Part shown: positions 1 through 8,890 of the stretch, piece by piece
Numbering within the stretch: the first letter of the stretch is position 1
Layout: every line of letters starts with the position of its first letter
Assembly (NCBI GenBank): GCA_011391175.1
Contig: JAABQZ010000002.1
Span: 1 to 55,442, forward strand
From: Methylophilaceae bacterium
Lineage (GTDB): Bacteria; Pseudomonadota; Gammaproteobacteria; Burkholderiales; Methylophilaceae
Reading direction: 5' to 3'
Length of the DNA: 55,442 nucleotides
The notes under the pieces: generated by a model
What the model was told of the DNA's origin: nothing
The model's database searches: none
What the model saw: the letters and a program-made list of their open reading frames with translations, nothing else
Translations under genes and position numbers: made by a program

Positions 1-582
1 AAAGCTCAGCAGCGGCGAATCGCGCAACTGATCTTTGGCGGACGTGCCTTTATCGATATAGTCTTCGGCGTCACTGGCATAATTGGTAGGAAACTCCAGC
101 ACCACCAACCCTAAATTCGCACGCATGCCCATTTGCTCCGCAGCTTCAGCAGCGGCAAGTGGGTAAAAATACATATCGTTAAAAGTGGTAATACCGCCGC
201 TCAACATTTCTGCACAAGCTAACAACGTACCATCACGTACAAAACTCTGCGAAACCACCGCGTGCTCTGCAGGCCATATATGTTGCTCCAGCCAAGGCAT
301 GAGCGGTACATCATCGGCTAAGCCGCGCATCAAGCTCATTGCGGCGTGTGTATGCAAATTAATTAACCCTGGGATTAATACATGCTCACCTAATAAGATG
401 GTTTCCGCAGCTTGGTAATGTTGGCTGTCAGCAATTGGACAAATAGCAATGATGACGCCTGCTTGAATCACTACTGCATGGTTTTCTAATAAAACATTAC
501 TAGGGACAATAGGGTAAAGCCAGCGTGCGCTGATAATTAGATCAACATTAACTTCACCTTGTGTTGTGTGATTTTCAACCAT
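1..582 (-). CDS. TRZ/ATZ-family amidohydrolase, N-terminal part (cut by window edge)
   Basis: I translated this from the minus strand. It is missing from the ORF track because it runs off the left edge. The visible 194 residues begin MVENHTTQGEVNVDLII and contain the metal-dependent amidohydrolase signature LINLHTHAAMSLMRG, with the HxH zinc ligands, followed by a WLEQHIWPAE stretch typical of the TRZ/ATZ subfamily (S-adenosylhomocysteine or methylthioadenosine deaminases, chlorohydrolase-like enzymes). The likely role is hydrolytic deamination of a nucleoside-like substrate in the cytoplasm, but the C-terminal metal and substrate residues lie outside the window, so the substrate cannot be assigned. 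The ATG at 580-582 is the only reasonable start seen. A terminator separates the gene from the ompA-like gene. Confidence 0.85.
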   Translation of the reverse strand, partial: MVENHTTQGEVNVDLIISARWLYPIVPSNVLLENHAVVIQAGVIIAICPIADSQHYQAAETILLGEHVLIPGLINLHTHAAMSLMRGLADDVPLMPWLEQHIWPAEHAVVSQSFVRDGTLLACAEMLSGGITTFNDMYFYPLAAAEAAEQMGMRANLGLVVLEFPTNYASDAEDYIDKGTSAKDQLRDSPLLSF

Positions 583-628
583 GTGTTTATTATAGCGGCT
601 TAAGCAGTCCATTCTAAATCGCAAACAA

Positions 629-656
629 TAAAAAACCCCGCAATGCGGGGTTTTTT
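629..656. terminator. Bidirectional rho-independent terminator
   Basis: A perfect CCCCGC / GCGGGG stem (636-641 and 645-650) with a 3-nt loop is flanked by an A-tract on the left and a T-tract on the right. It can therefore end transcription on either strand. It lies just downstream of the OmpA-like gene (minus strand) and just upstream of the amidohydrolase start, so its main job is probably to stop ompA transcription. Confidence 0.9.
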
Positions 657-683
657 AAACTACTAATTACTTAATGCTGTTAC

Positions 684-1775
684 CTAGTTACAACCTGTTT
701 CTTTTTGACCTTCGGCTTGAATTGTTACACGACGGTTTGGTTGTAAACACTCAATCAATTTTTTAGTTGCTTTGTTACCAGTACACTGCACCACTGGCTC
801 TGACTCACCTTTACCAACTGCTTCGATAATAGATGGATCAACACCTTGCGCAGCTAAGTAATCTTTTACTAAGTTAGCACGGCGCTCAGAAAGTTTTTGG
901 TTGTAAGCGTCAGAACCGATACGATCGGTGTGACCAGTAACAATCACTGCTTTCAATTCAGGATTTGCCTTAATTTTAGCAGCAGCCTCATTTAGAGCAT
1001 CTTTACCCTCATCACTAATGTTAGCCTTGTCAAAACCAAATAGTTTTTCAGCGCCCACAGTGATAGTGTCCATTTGAGGTGTACATTTCACTGGTTCTGG
1101 CGCCGGAGCTGGCTCAGGCATTGGCTCTGGAGCTGCTGCGATTGGTGCTGGCTCTGGAGCTGCTTCAGCCACTACTGGCGCTGGTGCGCCAAAACGGAAG
1201 ATACCGCCCACGTTGAATAATGTGTTGCCGATAGTTTCATCCGCATCTACTGTTCTTGCTGCATTCTGAGCTTCAGCTTTGCTCCATTGATGACGTAAGT
1301 CTGCTTGCAAACCAAAAGTATCATTGAAAAGGTATTGTGCACCCAAGCCCAAACCTGCTAACCATGATGTTTTCTTTTTGTCTGTTAAGCCCAAACCACT
1401 GTAGTCTACGTCGTTACGTGCTGCGCCTATACCAGCCAGTAAAAATGGACGGAATTTATCACGACTAAACATATATAAAGCGTCTAATCCTAACGTAGTT
1501 TGTTTGTATTTGCCACCTGCGCCAGCAATACCGGTGTCTTCATCGGCACGGTTGTAGCCTAGACGGCCTTGTAAATCCCAGCTTGGTGAAAGTTCTTTAC
1601 CAATACTGATAAAACCACCAGCACCATTGTCAGCTTCTAAATCGCTATCCGTATTCATATAGCTAACGCCTGGTACTGCATACCAAGCGCCGCGAAACAT
1701 ATCTTCAGCAGACGCTGTAATTGCAGTTAGGCCTAAAGTTGCCGCTACTGCTAAACTAACTAATTTCTTATTCAT
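684..1775 (-). CDS. OmpA-family outer-membrane protein (8-strand barrel plus peptidoglycan-binding domain)
   Basis: Major-porin-type protein of 363 residues. A signal peptide (MNKKLVSLAVAATLGLTAITASA, quoted in part) leads into an OmpA-like beta-barrel to about residue 200. A Pro/Ala/Glu-rich hinge around 205-235 follows, then a C-terminal OmpA/MotB domain with the peptidoglycan-binding signature VTGHTDRIGSDAYNQKLSERR. It anchors the outer membrane to the cell wall. I chose the internal start at 1775 rather than the track start at 1835 for three reasons. A strong AGGAG sits before it, the signal peptide then starts cleanly, and a good promoter places the transcript start downstream of 1835. 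The gene is monocistronic, with a promoter and a strong terminator. Confidence 0.93.
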   Translation of the reverse strand: MNKKLVSLAVAATLGLTAITASAEDMFRGAWYAVPGVSYMNTDSDLEADNGAGGFISIGKELSPSWDLQGRLGYNRADEDTGIAGAGGKYKQTTLGLDALYMFSRDKFRPFLLAGIGAARNDVDYSGLGLTDKKKTSWLAGLGLGAQYLFNDTFGLQADLRHQWSKAEAQNAARTVDADETIGNTLFNVGGIFRFGAPAPVVAEAAPEPAPIAAAPEPMPEPAPAPEPVKCTPQMDTITVGAEKLFGFDKANISDEGKDALNEAAAKIKANPELKAVIVTGHTDRIGSDAYNQKLSERRANLVKDYLAAQGVDPSIIEAVGKGESEPVVQCTGNKATKKLIECLQPNRRVTIQAEGQKETGCN

Positions 1776-1833
1776 TATTAAACTCCTTGTTTTAAATCGT
1801 AAACAAACCATTACTGCTAAAATCTTAGCCTTC

Positions 1834-1862
1834 ACTATACTAAATCTGCATTAAGTATGCAA
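1834..1862 (-). promoter_or_regulatory. Sigma70-type promoter of the OmpA-family gene
   Basis: Read on the minus strand, TTGCAT (1857-1862) and TATAGT (1834-1839) are separated by exactly 17 bp, close to the sigma70 consensus. The -35 box overlaps the last codons of mfnB. The predicted transcript starts near 1827, giving a leader of roughly 50 nt before the ATG at 1775. Confidence 0.7.
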
Positions 1863-2579
1863 CGCTAAACCTAGGATTAATTGCGCTTTTGTGCTATTTC
1901 TGTTGCCATTACGCAACATACCTATCACCTCATGCACCTTTGCCTGACTGAGGGCAGACTTTCGCTGCGAACTATCACAGACGCCGCCTCTAAAACCAAT
2001 GTATATTGGATTGGTTTCGACAAGCTGATCTATATGTTGTGGTTGTAATGAGCCAGCCAAACCAGACTTTAATTGATATTGGTGACATTGCTGTGTAAAA
2101 AAATGTAAAGCCTGTTGATGTTGTACCTGTAACAAGTTTTTATGCTTATTTTTAGTATCTAACATCGCACCATAAACACCTGCATTTTTGAGTGCTGGCA
2201 ATAAATTAAGATTAATTTCTTCGTCTGCAAAAAAAACGACGACTATTTTTACCCCTGCTTTGGTTAACTGGGTAATTGCATCATAAAAATTGGCTTGGTA
2301 AAAAAAAGCAGATACCGCAACTTTAACAATATCCACTCCCGCATTAGCCCGTAATTGAATATCTGCCACTAGCTCATCTATATTGGTGTGTAGCTCGCCC
2401 ACTGTGGCGCTAATTAGGCTGTGGCCATAGACTAGTCGCACGATTTTTCGTGTTAAAACTAAATCTAGCGCGCCAAGTGCTCCCAGATTTGGGTCTTTTA
2501 GGTCAATAATATCAACGCTGGCCTCAAGCGCAATCTTGGCTTCTTCAATATTTTTTACACTAATGAGTAGTTGCGTCAT
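1851..2579 (-). CDS. mfnB: (5-formylfuran-3-yl)methyl phosphate synthase
   Basis: A 242-residue member of the DUF556/MfnB family, which makes the furan phosphate precursor of methanofuran from two glyceraldehyde-3-phosphate molecules. It has a TIM-barrel-like fold and works through Schiff-base lysines. Family hallmarks seen are the N-terminal MTQLLISVKNIEEAKIA, the DIIDLKDPNLGALGAL segment (lysine near residue 28), VDIVKVAVS, LDTKNK and the late GLAGSL motif. It is the last gene of a minus-strand run behind three other cofactor genes, with 21 bp to the DUF447 gene. In methylotrophs this family supplies the methanofuran used by the Fhc complex encoded at 40-45 kb in this window. Length is as expected. 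Confidence 0.88.
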   Translation of the reverse strand: MTQLLISVKNIEEAKIALEASVDIIDLKDPNLGALGALDLVLTRKIVRLVYGHSLISATVGELHTNIDELVADIQLRANAGVDIVKVAVSAFFYQANFYDAITQLTKAGVKIVVVFFADEEINLNLLPALKNAGVYGAMLDTKNKHKNLLQVQHQQALHFFTQQCHQYQLKSGLAGSLQPQHIDQLVETNPIYIGFRGGVCDSSQRKSALSQAKVHEVIGMLRNGNRNSTKAQLILGLALHT

Positions 2580-2600
2580 ACTTTTTGGTAGTTGTAAAAA

Positions 2601-3155
2601 TTAATTAGCATAAAAATCGTCTATTTTTTGAGTCAGCCATCCCCACGCTTCAAGCTCGCGCTCACCCGCCGTTTTATCAATGGCGATTTGCAAGTACTGT
2701 ATTTCACCTTCAATTTTTTCGCGTGGCAACAAGTGTAAACGGCTTACTAATACGGCTAGCTCAATGACTGCAGCTTGCGCGCGATTAAACCCTGCGAAAG
2801 GTTGATGATTAAATTCGGCTATTTTTTTCATTAATAACTGGGGACGCGTCGCATCATCGCGTATTTCCACCAGTTCCAATTCAACGTGTGCCAAACAATC
2901 CTCCAGCCTGCCAGCTATGATTTTATCAGCTTGTATCAACTGCCATGGTTGCCTGTTTGTTAGCGCGCCAGCAAACACTCGCACATCATCTGTTAAGTTC
3001 ATTACGGCACATTTGGTGGCGAGAATATTGTCCAACGTCGTTGATGGTTTATAAGGCGAAATGACAGTAAAATCACCATCATACTTCACGCCAAACGGCG
3101 TTACATGCGGCACACCCGTCAAACTGATGGTTGAAATAATTGTTTCAATAATCAT
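2601..3155 (-). CDS. DUF447-family protein of the H4MPT/methanofuran gene set
   Basis: A 184-residue protein. The first half (IIETIISTISLTGVPHVTPFG, KYDGDFTVISPYKPSTT and CAVMNLTDDVRVFAGAL, quoted in parts) matches the DUF447 pattern, a flavin-reductase-like split-barrel family shared by methanogens and H4MPT-using bacteria. The C-terminal half is helical. Its biochemical role is not established as far as I know. Its position between mfnB and a dihydropteroate-synthase-like gene, with spacings of 21 and 29 bp, implies a job in methanofuran or methanopterin synthesis. The role is inference, the family assignment is fairly firm. Confidence 0.8.
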   Translation of the reverse strand: MIIETIISTISLTGVPHVTPFGVKYDGDFTVISPYKPSTTLDNILATKCAVMNLTDDVRVFAGALTNRQPWQLIQADKIIAGRLEDCLAHVELELVEIRDDATRPQLLMKKIAEFNHQPFAGFNRAQAAVIELAVLVSRLHLLPREKIEGEIQYLQIAIDKTAGERELEAWGWLTQKIDDFYAN

Positions 3156-3184
3156 GGCTTCATGTCTTTAATTCTTGCCTTTAA

Positions 3185-4597
3185 TTATTGGTCTTTCTGC
3201 TTGGCTTGCTTTTCTTTTAAAGAAGCCTCGCGATGACTTTTTCTATCATCTTTGTTTTGTTCAGTTACCAAACCCCAACTGAGCCCTTCATCTTGCACAT
3301 AGCGCTTGCCAAGTTGATGCGCAATCTGTGCTCTTGCTAGCTCCACACCCAAATAAAACGCATGGCTAGCATCATTTTGCACGCCCAAATTGGGGTAAAA
3401 CGCAAACGGGTCGATATCAATTTGCAAGCCATCACGGTTAAACACATGCACACCAGCCTCACTCACCATGATGCGGAAACTGGGGTCTTTGATTTGCGCA
3501 GAAATTTCCACAATTTCATCCGCTTTATAGGGAAATGGTCGCCGGTCATGTAGGCCATTCAATGCAGTAGAATAACCACGCGGCAATCGACTATCGCGTT
3601 TGGCAGCATGCATCACGCGCCGCGCAATGTCGGCCTCGACAATCGCATTCACTGCGTGTGGGCTGACAGACGTCGCCAAAACGGCATTGATATCCAGTTC
3701 GCTAATCATGCCAAACAGCATGGCATTGATGCCTGTGGTGTCGGCATCAGTAAGCTCCGTCAGGTTACCAATGCCCATCATGATTTGGATATTTGGGTAT
3801 TTTTTGCGTAGTTTGTGATAGCGCACAATCGAGTCTGTCAGTCCAAAATGAATGGGGTCTAAGATTGCATCTGCAATAAACGGTTTGTTATTTTTAAGGC
3901 AAGCTTCGATTGCTTTATATAGCGAAGCCATATGACCGGGACTACTAGGAATCAATACCGGCGTACTTTCTACAGCATCGGCAATCCACAGTGTTTTTTC
4001 GGTGAGGCTTAACAAGTAATCAGCGCCCGCCCTGCCCGCCAGTAACAGTTCGTCGCTATTCATGCTGTCCACGCTCACCTTAAAACCAGCTTGCTTTAAG
4101 GATTTAATGGTGTCAGCCAAATGGGTGAATGGCTTATTCGGCAAGCAACCCAAGTCAATCACATTGGCGCCTTGCGCCTTGAATTGATTGGCTTTAGCAA
4201 CAATCTCGTCCACCGTTAAATCGGGTGCGTTCACAATCTCGGCAAAAATCTGGCAGCTATATTGGCTTAAATCGGGTGCAATGCCTTGTTGGCCAAAATA
4301 CTGTGGTAAATCTTTTAAATCCTCTGGACCGCGCTCAGCCGGGATGCCGTATTGGCGGTGCAATTGGCTTAAATCACCTTGGCAAAGGCCTGGCAAAATC
4401 ATCTTGTTAGCCTCGCCGGTACTTTTTAGGCGGCGCACGATCATTTCTGGCGTCATCAGTGCGGCTACAGAAACACCAATCTGTTCTACACGATAATTAA
4501 ATGGGGGGGTTTTTGGATTAGCCACAACTTCAGACAACACTTTGTTTAGGCTTTTTTCGGCCAACTTACCCGTTAAAAAAAGAAGTTTGTCAGACAT
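3185..4597 (-). CDS. Dihydropteroate-synthase-like protein of tetrahydromethanopterin synthesis
   Basis: A 470-residue protein of the DHPS-related family found with H4MPT genes. The N-terminal 130 residues form a family-specific domain. Residues about 150-330 form a TIM-barrel pterin-binding domain with the pattern ANVIDLGCLPNKPF (like the conserved DHPS glycine motif), then VSVDSMNSDE and IMMGIGNLTELTDADTTG. The C-terminal third is another specific domain, ending in a Lys/Asp/Gln-rich tail. The probable role is coupling a pterin diphosphate to the arylamine moiety of methanopterin, by analogy with folate synthesis. It lies 25 bp downstream of the dmrB-like gene and 29 bp upstream of the DUF447 gene. 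The name is firm at family level, the exact reaction is inferred. Confidence 0.83.
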   Translation of the reverse strand: MSDKLLFLTGKLAEKSLNKVLSEVVANPKTPPFNYRVEQIGVSVAALMTPEMIVRRLKSTGEANKMILPGLCQGDLSQLHRQYGIPAERGPEDLKDLPQYFGQQGIAPDLSQYSCQIFAEIVNAPDLTVDEIVAKANQFKAQGANVIDLGCLPNKPFTHLADTIKSLKQAGFKVSVDSMNSDELLLAGRAGADYLLSLTEKTLWIADAVESTPVLIPSSPGHMASLYKAIEACLKNNKPFIADAILDPIHFGLTDSIVRYHKLRKKYPNIQIMMGIGNLTELTDADTTGINAMLFGMISELDINAVLATSVSPHAVNAIVEADIARRVMHAAKRDSRLPRGYSTALNGLHDRRPFPYKADEIVEISAQIKDPSFRIMVSEAGVHVFNRDGLQIDIDPFAFYPNLGVQNDASHAFYLGVELARAQIAHQLGKRYVQDEGLSWGLVTEQNKDDRKSHREASLKEKQAKQKDQ

Positions 4598-4622
4598 GAT
4601 TTTTTAGCATGGTTTTTAAGTA

Positions 4623-5195
4623 TCATTTTGGCATGTCTGCAAGCCGCATGGATATTGCCTGCTGGAGCATATGCATATCGCTCGCAATTAGAGTATGTTC
4701 AAAGGTGGCCAGTTTTGTCACGTTATCTAAATCAATTTGGCGTGGAAACACTTGCACCATGTTGTCACGTGGCGCTTCTGATTCAATAAAACCAGAGGTT
4801 AAAACTGGCACAGTATCGCAAGCAAATATAATGCTTGGCACCATTGTTTTTCCTGCTTGAGCATAAAGGTTAGTCACAAGGGAATCTGAAAATCCATAGG
4901 CCATTTTGGCGATTGTATTAGAAGTGGCAGGCGCAATCACCAGCGTGTGGTATTTGCCTGCGTAAAACAGTTCCACAGGTACGCTGCTGGCGGTTTTGTC
5001 TTGGTAAACTTTATGGCCAGTTGCGTCTAATTGTGCTTGAAAGCCGTATTGCTGGATAATTTCTGCTGCGGCACGGCTTAAAAAAATATCCACATGCCCT
5101 AAGTTTTTATCTTTGAGCGCTTGCAATATCGCGAGCGATTCGCGCAGGTAATGACCAGAACCTGTAATTGCCCAAGCAAGGCGCTGATTTTGCAT
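4623..5195 (-). CDS. dmrB: Archaeal-type flavoprotein, likely dihydromethanopterin reductase (DmrB/AfpA)
   Basis: A 190-residue flavoprotein with an N-terminal ITGSGHYLRES loop, and APATSNTIAKMAYGFSDSLVTN, the FMN-contacting segment of the flavoprotein/AfpA fold (quoted in part). Relatives include the DmrB protein of Burkholderia, which reduces dihydromethanopterin to tetrahydromethanopterin. The same gene in methylotrophs is often called afpA. It would perform the last reductive step of H4MPT synthesis. It is 9 bp downstream of purA and starts the cofactor sub-cluster. The last 15 or so codons (MLQQAISMRLADMPK) are encoded by a segment that closely resembles the palindromic repeat family listed separately, so the C-terminus may be a repeat-derived tail. 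Confidence 0.8.
   Translation of the reverse strand: MQNQRLAWAITGSGHYLRESLAILQALKDKNLGHVDIFLSRAAAEIIQQYGFQAQLDATGHKVYQDKTASSVPVELFYAGKYHTLVIAPATSNTIAKMAYGFSDSLVTNLYAQAGKTMVPSIIFACDTVPVLTSGFIESEAPRDNMVQVFPRQIDLDNVTKLATFEHTLIASDMHMLQQAISMRLADMPK
4632..4672 (+). repeat. Palindromic repeat copy inside the 3' end of dmrB
   Basis: On the plus strand this segment carries CTGCAAGCCGCATGG followed by ATATTGCC. The first 15 bases are identical to the fhcB copy at 40961-40975, and the core closely matches the intergenic copy at 35.49 kb after two one-base gaps and three substitutions. The right arm (TGCTGGAGCATAT) is degenerate. It encodes the last residues of the flavoprotein. Alignment was by eye. 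Confidence 0.65.
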
Positions 5196-5204
5196 TACTT
5201 TAAT

Positions 5205-6527
5205 CTATGCAAAAGGGTGCTCGATGACAATGGTCTCATCGCGCTCCGGCCCCGTCGATATAATCGCAATTGGCACACCACATAAAGCCTCAAGACGTTT
5301 GAGGTAATGCTGCGCAGCTTTTGGTAAGCCATCCCAAGTTTTTACACCAAACGTATTGTCATGCCAACCTGCAACTTTTTCGTAGATTGGCTTGCAACGC
5401 GCCACATCATCTGCGCCAATCGGCAACATATCCACTGTCTTGCCATCTAGCTCATAACCCGTGCAGATTTGCAGTTCATCAATGCCATCAAGTACATCTA
5501 GCTTGGTGATACACAAGCCTGTGAGGCCGTTAATACGCGCAGAACGACGTAACGCCGCCGCATCAAACCAACCGCACCTTCTTTTTCTTTTGGTGACAGT
5601 ACCAATTTCTTGGCCTTTAACCGACATTTGATTGCCAGGACAGCTTGCAGATTCAATATCTAACTCGCTAGGGAATGGTCCACCGCCCACGCGTGTGGTG
5701 TAAGCTTTGGTGATGCCCAGCACATAGTGCAGCATATTGGCGCCAACACCTGTACCCCCTGAGGCTTGACCTGCAATACAGTTGCTAGAAGTTACATAAG
5801 GGTAAGTACCATGATCGATATCCAGCAAGGTACCTTGTGCGCCTTCGAATAATAGGTTTTCGCCACGCGCATTTGCTGCGTACAACTCGGCAGAAATATC
5901 TGAAATAAGCGGCTTAAGTGCCACTGCATGCTGCATGCTGGCATCATATTGTCGATTAAAATCAACGGGTTGTGCGTCAAGATAATTAGTTAAAACAAAA
6001 TTGTGATAGTCCATCACTTCGCGCAATTTATCGGCAAAGCGTTCTGGATAGAATAAATCGTAAACCCTTAAAGCGCGACGGGCGACTTTGTCTTCATAAG
6101 TCGGGCCAATGCCTTTGCCAGTGGTGCCAATTTTTACAGCACGTTTCGCTTCACGCGCGGTGTCTAAAGCCACGTGGTGGCTTAATATCAGTGGGCAGCC
6201 AGGGCTGACTTTTAAGCGGCTTTTTACTTCCAAACCACCCTTTTCTAGACTTTCAATTTCGCTGAGCAAATGCGCAGCATCAAGCACCACGCCGTTGCCG
6301 ATATAGCAATTAACGCCGCTGCGCACAATACCAGAAGGAACTAGGTTAAGCTTGTACACTTTTTGCGCCGCGCCTTGACCAACGACCAGCGTATGACCTG
6401 CATTATGACCACCCTGAAAGCGCACTACACCTTGGGCGTGGTCAGTGAGCCAGTCGACAATTTTACCTTTGCCTTCATCGCCCCATTGCGTGCCAATAAC
6501 AACAACATTTTTTGCTACTTTATTCAT
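5205..6527 (-). CDS. purA: Adenylosuccinate synthetase
   Basis: GTP-dependent ligase that joins IMP and aspartate in the first committed step of AMP synthesis; it acts in the cytoplasm. The 440-residue length is normal. The N-terminal phosphate-binding loop [11 protein letters not shown], the HNAGHT motif, the [18 protein letters not shown]-binding segment and the C-terminal KTWDGLP region are all present. It lies downstream of hisZ by 19 bp and upstream of the cofactor genes by 9 bp. It is therefore the pivot between the conserved hfq-hflX-hflKC-hisZ-purA block and the methanofuran/H4MPT genes. Confidence 0.97.
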   Translation of the reverse strand: MNKVAKNVVVIGTQWGDEGKGKIVDWLTDHAQGVVRFQGGHNAGHTLVVGQGAAQKVYKLNLVPSGIVRSGVNCYIGNGVVLDAAHLLSEIESLEKGGLEVKSRLKVSPGCPLILSHHVALDTAREAKRAVKIGTTGKGIGPTYEDKVARRALRVYDLFYPERFADKLREVMDYHNFVLTNYLDAQPVDFNRQYDASMQHAVALKPLISDISAELYAANARGENLLFEGAQGTLLDIDHGTYPYVTSSNCIAGQASGGTGVGANMLHYVLGITKAYTTRVGGGPFPSELDIESASCPGNQMSVKGQEIGTVTKRKRRCGWFDAAALRRSARINGLTGLCITKLDVLDGIDELQICTGYELDGKTVDMLPIGADDVARCKPIYEKVAGWHDNTFGVKTWDGLPKAAQHYLKRLEALCGVPIAIISTGPERDETIVIEHPFA

Positions 6528-6546
6528 AAGTTCTAGACTTTTATAA

Positions 6547-7713
6547 TTAATGTTTTAATGCTTCTATGCGCCACTCACCATCGCGCATCACCAGCGCACT
6601 ATCGCAATTTAGCTCCACAGCACTAACTTGCGTGTGTGGCAATACTTGAATCACCACCAAACCTTCGGCACGCAACGCTTCTATCTTAGCCAATAATGTT
6701 GGATTGTTATCCTCTGGTGCAAGGATAGTTTTCGGTAGATGCGCAGGCGGTAGCGTAGCCACAATGCCTCGTAAATCAACACTAAAACCTGTGGCGGGTC
6801 GCGCGCGACCAAATGCAACACCGACTTCATCATAACGCCCGCCCAGTGCCACTGGCCCTGTGTAGCCTTGAGCATAGGCGGCAAACACAATGCCACTATG
6901 ATAGTGATAACCGCGGAGCTCACCCAAATCAAACGAGACTTGCACGTTTAAATCGCTCAATTTGTTGGCTACAGCGCTTAAATTTGCCAGTGCCTGAGTA
7001 ATTTCTGGCAATTTTGGCAAGGTTTTTAAGGCCAAATCTAACACGCTGATATCGCCATTTAACTCAGTTAAACTAAGCAAAGCTTGCTGAAGAGTTAGAT
7101 CTAATTCTTTTGCCAAGCTGGCCACAGCAGCTTTATCTTTGCTTTGCAAAGCGCCATATAAAGCTTGTTCTAAGTCAGCATCAATATTGCCAGCTTTTAC
7201 CAGACTTTCAAAAATCGCGACGTGACTGAAATCGATGTGTATTTTTTCCAGGCCTAGCAATTGCAGGGCTTTAATCATCAAGCGTTGAATCTCAACATCA
7301 CTTTCGATACCCGCGTGGCCAAATAGCTCGGCGCCTATTTGCAAGGGCTCTCTCGTGCGCGCAAGACCATCTGGCTTAGTACGTAATACGGTCCCCGCAT
7401 AACATAGCCTGCAAACACCCTTCAAATTCAGCATATGCGCATCAATGCGTGCCGCTTGTGGTGTCATGTCAGCACGAATACCCATAAGGCGACCAGTGAG
7501 CTGATCCACCACTTTGAAAGTGGCTAAATCTAAATCGTGCCCAGTGCCAGTAATAAGTGATTCCATATATTCCAAAGTGGGTGGAATTACATATTGATAG
7601 CCATGCACTTTAAATAAATCAAGCAAATGACGGCGCAGTTGCTCTATACGCGCCGCCTCAGTGGGCAACACATCTTCAATGAATTCGGGGAGTAACCAGT
7701 TACGCATAACCAT
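6547..7713 (-). CDS. hisZ: ATP phosphoribosyltransferase regulatory subunit
   Basis: A 388-residue paralogue of the class II histidyl-tRNA synthetase core ([14 protein letters not shown] at the start, [18 protein letters not shown] and [14 protein letters not shown] later). It has no tRNA-charging function and serves as regulatory partner of the short HisG in histidine synthesis. The order purA-hisZ-DUF2065-hflC is the usual betaproteobacterial arrangement and separates this gene from the true hisS at 34 kb. The start could be the track ATG or the second ATG two codons later, since no ribosome-binding site discriminates them. Confidence 0.95.
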   Translation of the reverse strand: MVMRNWLLPEFIEDVLPTEAARIEQLRRHLLDLFKVHGYQYVIPPTLEYMESLITGTGHDLDLATFKVVDQLTGRLMGIRADMTPQAARIDAHMLNLKGVCRLCYAGTVLRTKPDGLARTREPLQIGAELFGHAGIESDVEIQRLMIKALQLLGLEKIHIDFSHVAIFESLVKAGNIDADLEQALYGALQSKDKAAVASLAKELDLTLQQALLSLTELNGDISVLDLALKTLPKLPEITQALANLSAVANKLSDLNVQVSFDLGELRGYHYHSGIVFAAYAQGYTGPVALGGRYDEVGVAFGRARPATGFSVDLRGIVATLPPAHLPKTILAPEDNNPTLLAKIEALRAEGLVVIQVLPHTQVSAVELNCDSALVMRDGEWRIEALKH

Positions 7714-7763
7714 TATTATACTAGCAAAAGTGGTAAATCCAGCGTTCGAGCTAGTGACTTAGG

Positions 7764-7946
7764 CTAGCGACTTAATAGGATGAGCAATAAACCAGCAATA
7801 ATGGAGACGATGCCAACAAAACGTAATTGACCATCTTTGAGTTCTATCATGCGCTTAAAAGTTTCGCGCCACGCTTGTGGTGCAATAAATGGCAGCAAAC
7901 CCTCTAAAACCAACATTAAGCCCAGCGCAATCAGCAGCGTATTCAA
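7764..7946 (-). CDS. DUF2065 small membrane protein (YjeT-like)
   Basis: A 60-residue protein with two hydrophobic segments (about 4-22 and 42-58), separated by a basic/acidic loop containing WRETFKRMIELKDGQLRFVG. This matches the YjeT/DUF2065 family of inner-membrane proteins next to hflC in many beta- and gammaproteobacteria. Its function is unknown. The context suggests a link to the HflKC membrane complex. It lies 24 bp downstream of hflC. Confidence 0.88.
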   Translation of the reverse strand: MNTLLIALGLMLVLEGLLPFIAPQAWRETFKRMIELKDGQLRFVGIVSIIAGLLLILLSR

Positions 7947-7970
7947 ATAGCCCTCATCTTATCATTGGGC

Positions 7971-8843
7971 TTATTTACCAGCACCACGCATGTATTTAAA
8001 GAATTCTGAGCTTGGGTCTAATACCATCACGTCAGATTTACTTTTAAAGCTATTTTTGTAGGCTTCTTGGCTGCGGTAAAACGCATAAAACTCTGGATTT
8101 TTACCATAAGCGCTTGAGTAAATTTCTGCCGCTTTGGCATCACCTTCACCTTTCATTTTTTGCGCATCGCGGAAAGCCTCCGCAATAATCACTTCGCGTT
8201 GTTTATCAGCATCAGCACGAATTTTCTCAGAAGCAGCAGAACCTTCAGAACGCAATTGGTTAGCGATACGCTTACGCTCTGCAATCATACGGTCATACAC
8301 TGATTTCGAAATATCTTCAGAATAGTCCACTCGTTTCAAGCGTACGTCCACCACCTGGATACCGATTTGGCGCGCCTCTTTATCGGCACGTATTTTCATA
8401 TTTTGCATAATGGCACCACGCTCGCCAGCAATTACCTCACGCACGGTACGTTTACCAAACTCATCGCGCAGCCCCGCGTTCACTACTTGCGATAACCTGT
8501 CTTCTGCCGCAGCTTCGCCGCCCTCTTTGACTGAAACATAATATTTAGCAGGATCAATAATGCGCCATTTCACAAATGAATCTACAGTCATGGTTTTATT
8601 TTCGCTTGTCACAATCTCTGCTGGCTGCTCCCAATCTAGCGTCACAATACGTTTTTCAAAATATTTTAAGTCGTCCAGCAAAGGCACTTTAAAATACAGG
8701 CCAGGCTCTTTTTTAACCGAAACTAACTCACCCAACCTAAACACCAAGGCATATTCACGCTGGTCGACAATGAACAAAGACATCGTCAGAAGCATTAAAG
8801 CAACCAACAGTCCAATTAAAGCTGTTCCAATACTTTTCATCAT
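7971..8843 (-). CDS. hflC: HflC, SPFH/prohibitin-family modulator of FtsH protease
   Basis: A 290-residue protein with one N-terminal membrane anchor (ALIGLLVALMLLTMSLFIV) and a periplasmic SPFH domain starting VDQREYALVFRLGE. A long coiled-coil segment rich in Arg/Glu/Ala (ADKEARQIGIQVVDVRLKR, RIANQLRSEGSAASEKIRAD) follows. With HflK it forms the ring that encloses and restrains the FtsH protease. Two adjacent ATG codons (MMKS) make the start ambiguous by one codon. It is 47 bp downstream of hflK, the usual partner order. Confidence 0.96.
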   Translation of the reverse strand: MMKSIGTALIGLLVALMLLTMSLFIVDQREYALVFRLGELVSVKKEPGLYFKVPLLDDLKYFEKRIVTLDWEQPAEIVTSENKTMTVDSFVKWRIIDPAKYYVSVKEGGEAAAEDRLSQVVNAGLRDEFGKRTVREVIAGERGAIMQNMKIRADKEARQIGIQVVDVRLKRVDYSEDISKSVYDRMIAERKRIANQLRSEGSAASEKIRADADKQREVIIAEAFRDAQKMKGEGDAKAAEIYSSAYGKNPEFYAFYRSQEAYKNSFKSKSDVMVLDPSSEFFKYMRGAGK

Positions 8844-8890
8844 TTCTCTACCTTTATTTCTTATTTAGATATCACGCTTAAATATTACTT

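Noticed and set aside
255-300. 14-base match (GGCCTGCAGAGCAC, minus strand) between the amidohydrolase and repeat copy 2
   Set aside because: It encodes the conserved IWPAEH motif of the family and only one arm of the palindrome matches.
1776-1835. Upstream extension of the OmpA-family gene in the ORF track
   Set aside because: The promoter places the transcript start downstream of that ATG, and the signal peptide and AGGAG support the start at 1775.
3362-4496. Several plus-strand ORFs over the DHPS-like gene
   Set aside because: They are antisense shadows with no binding sites or family features.
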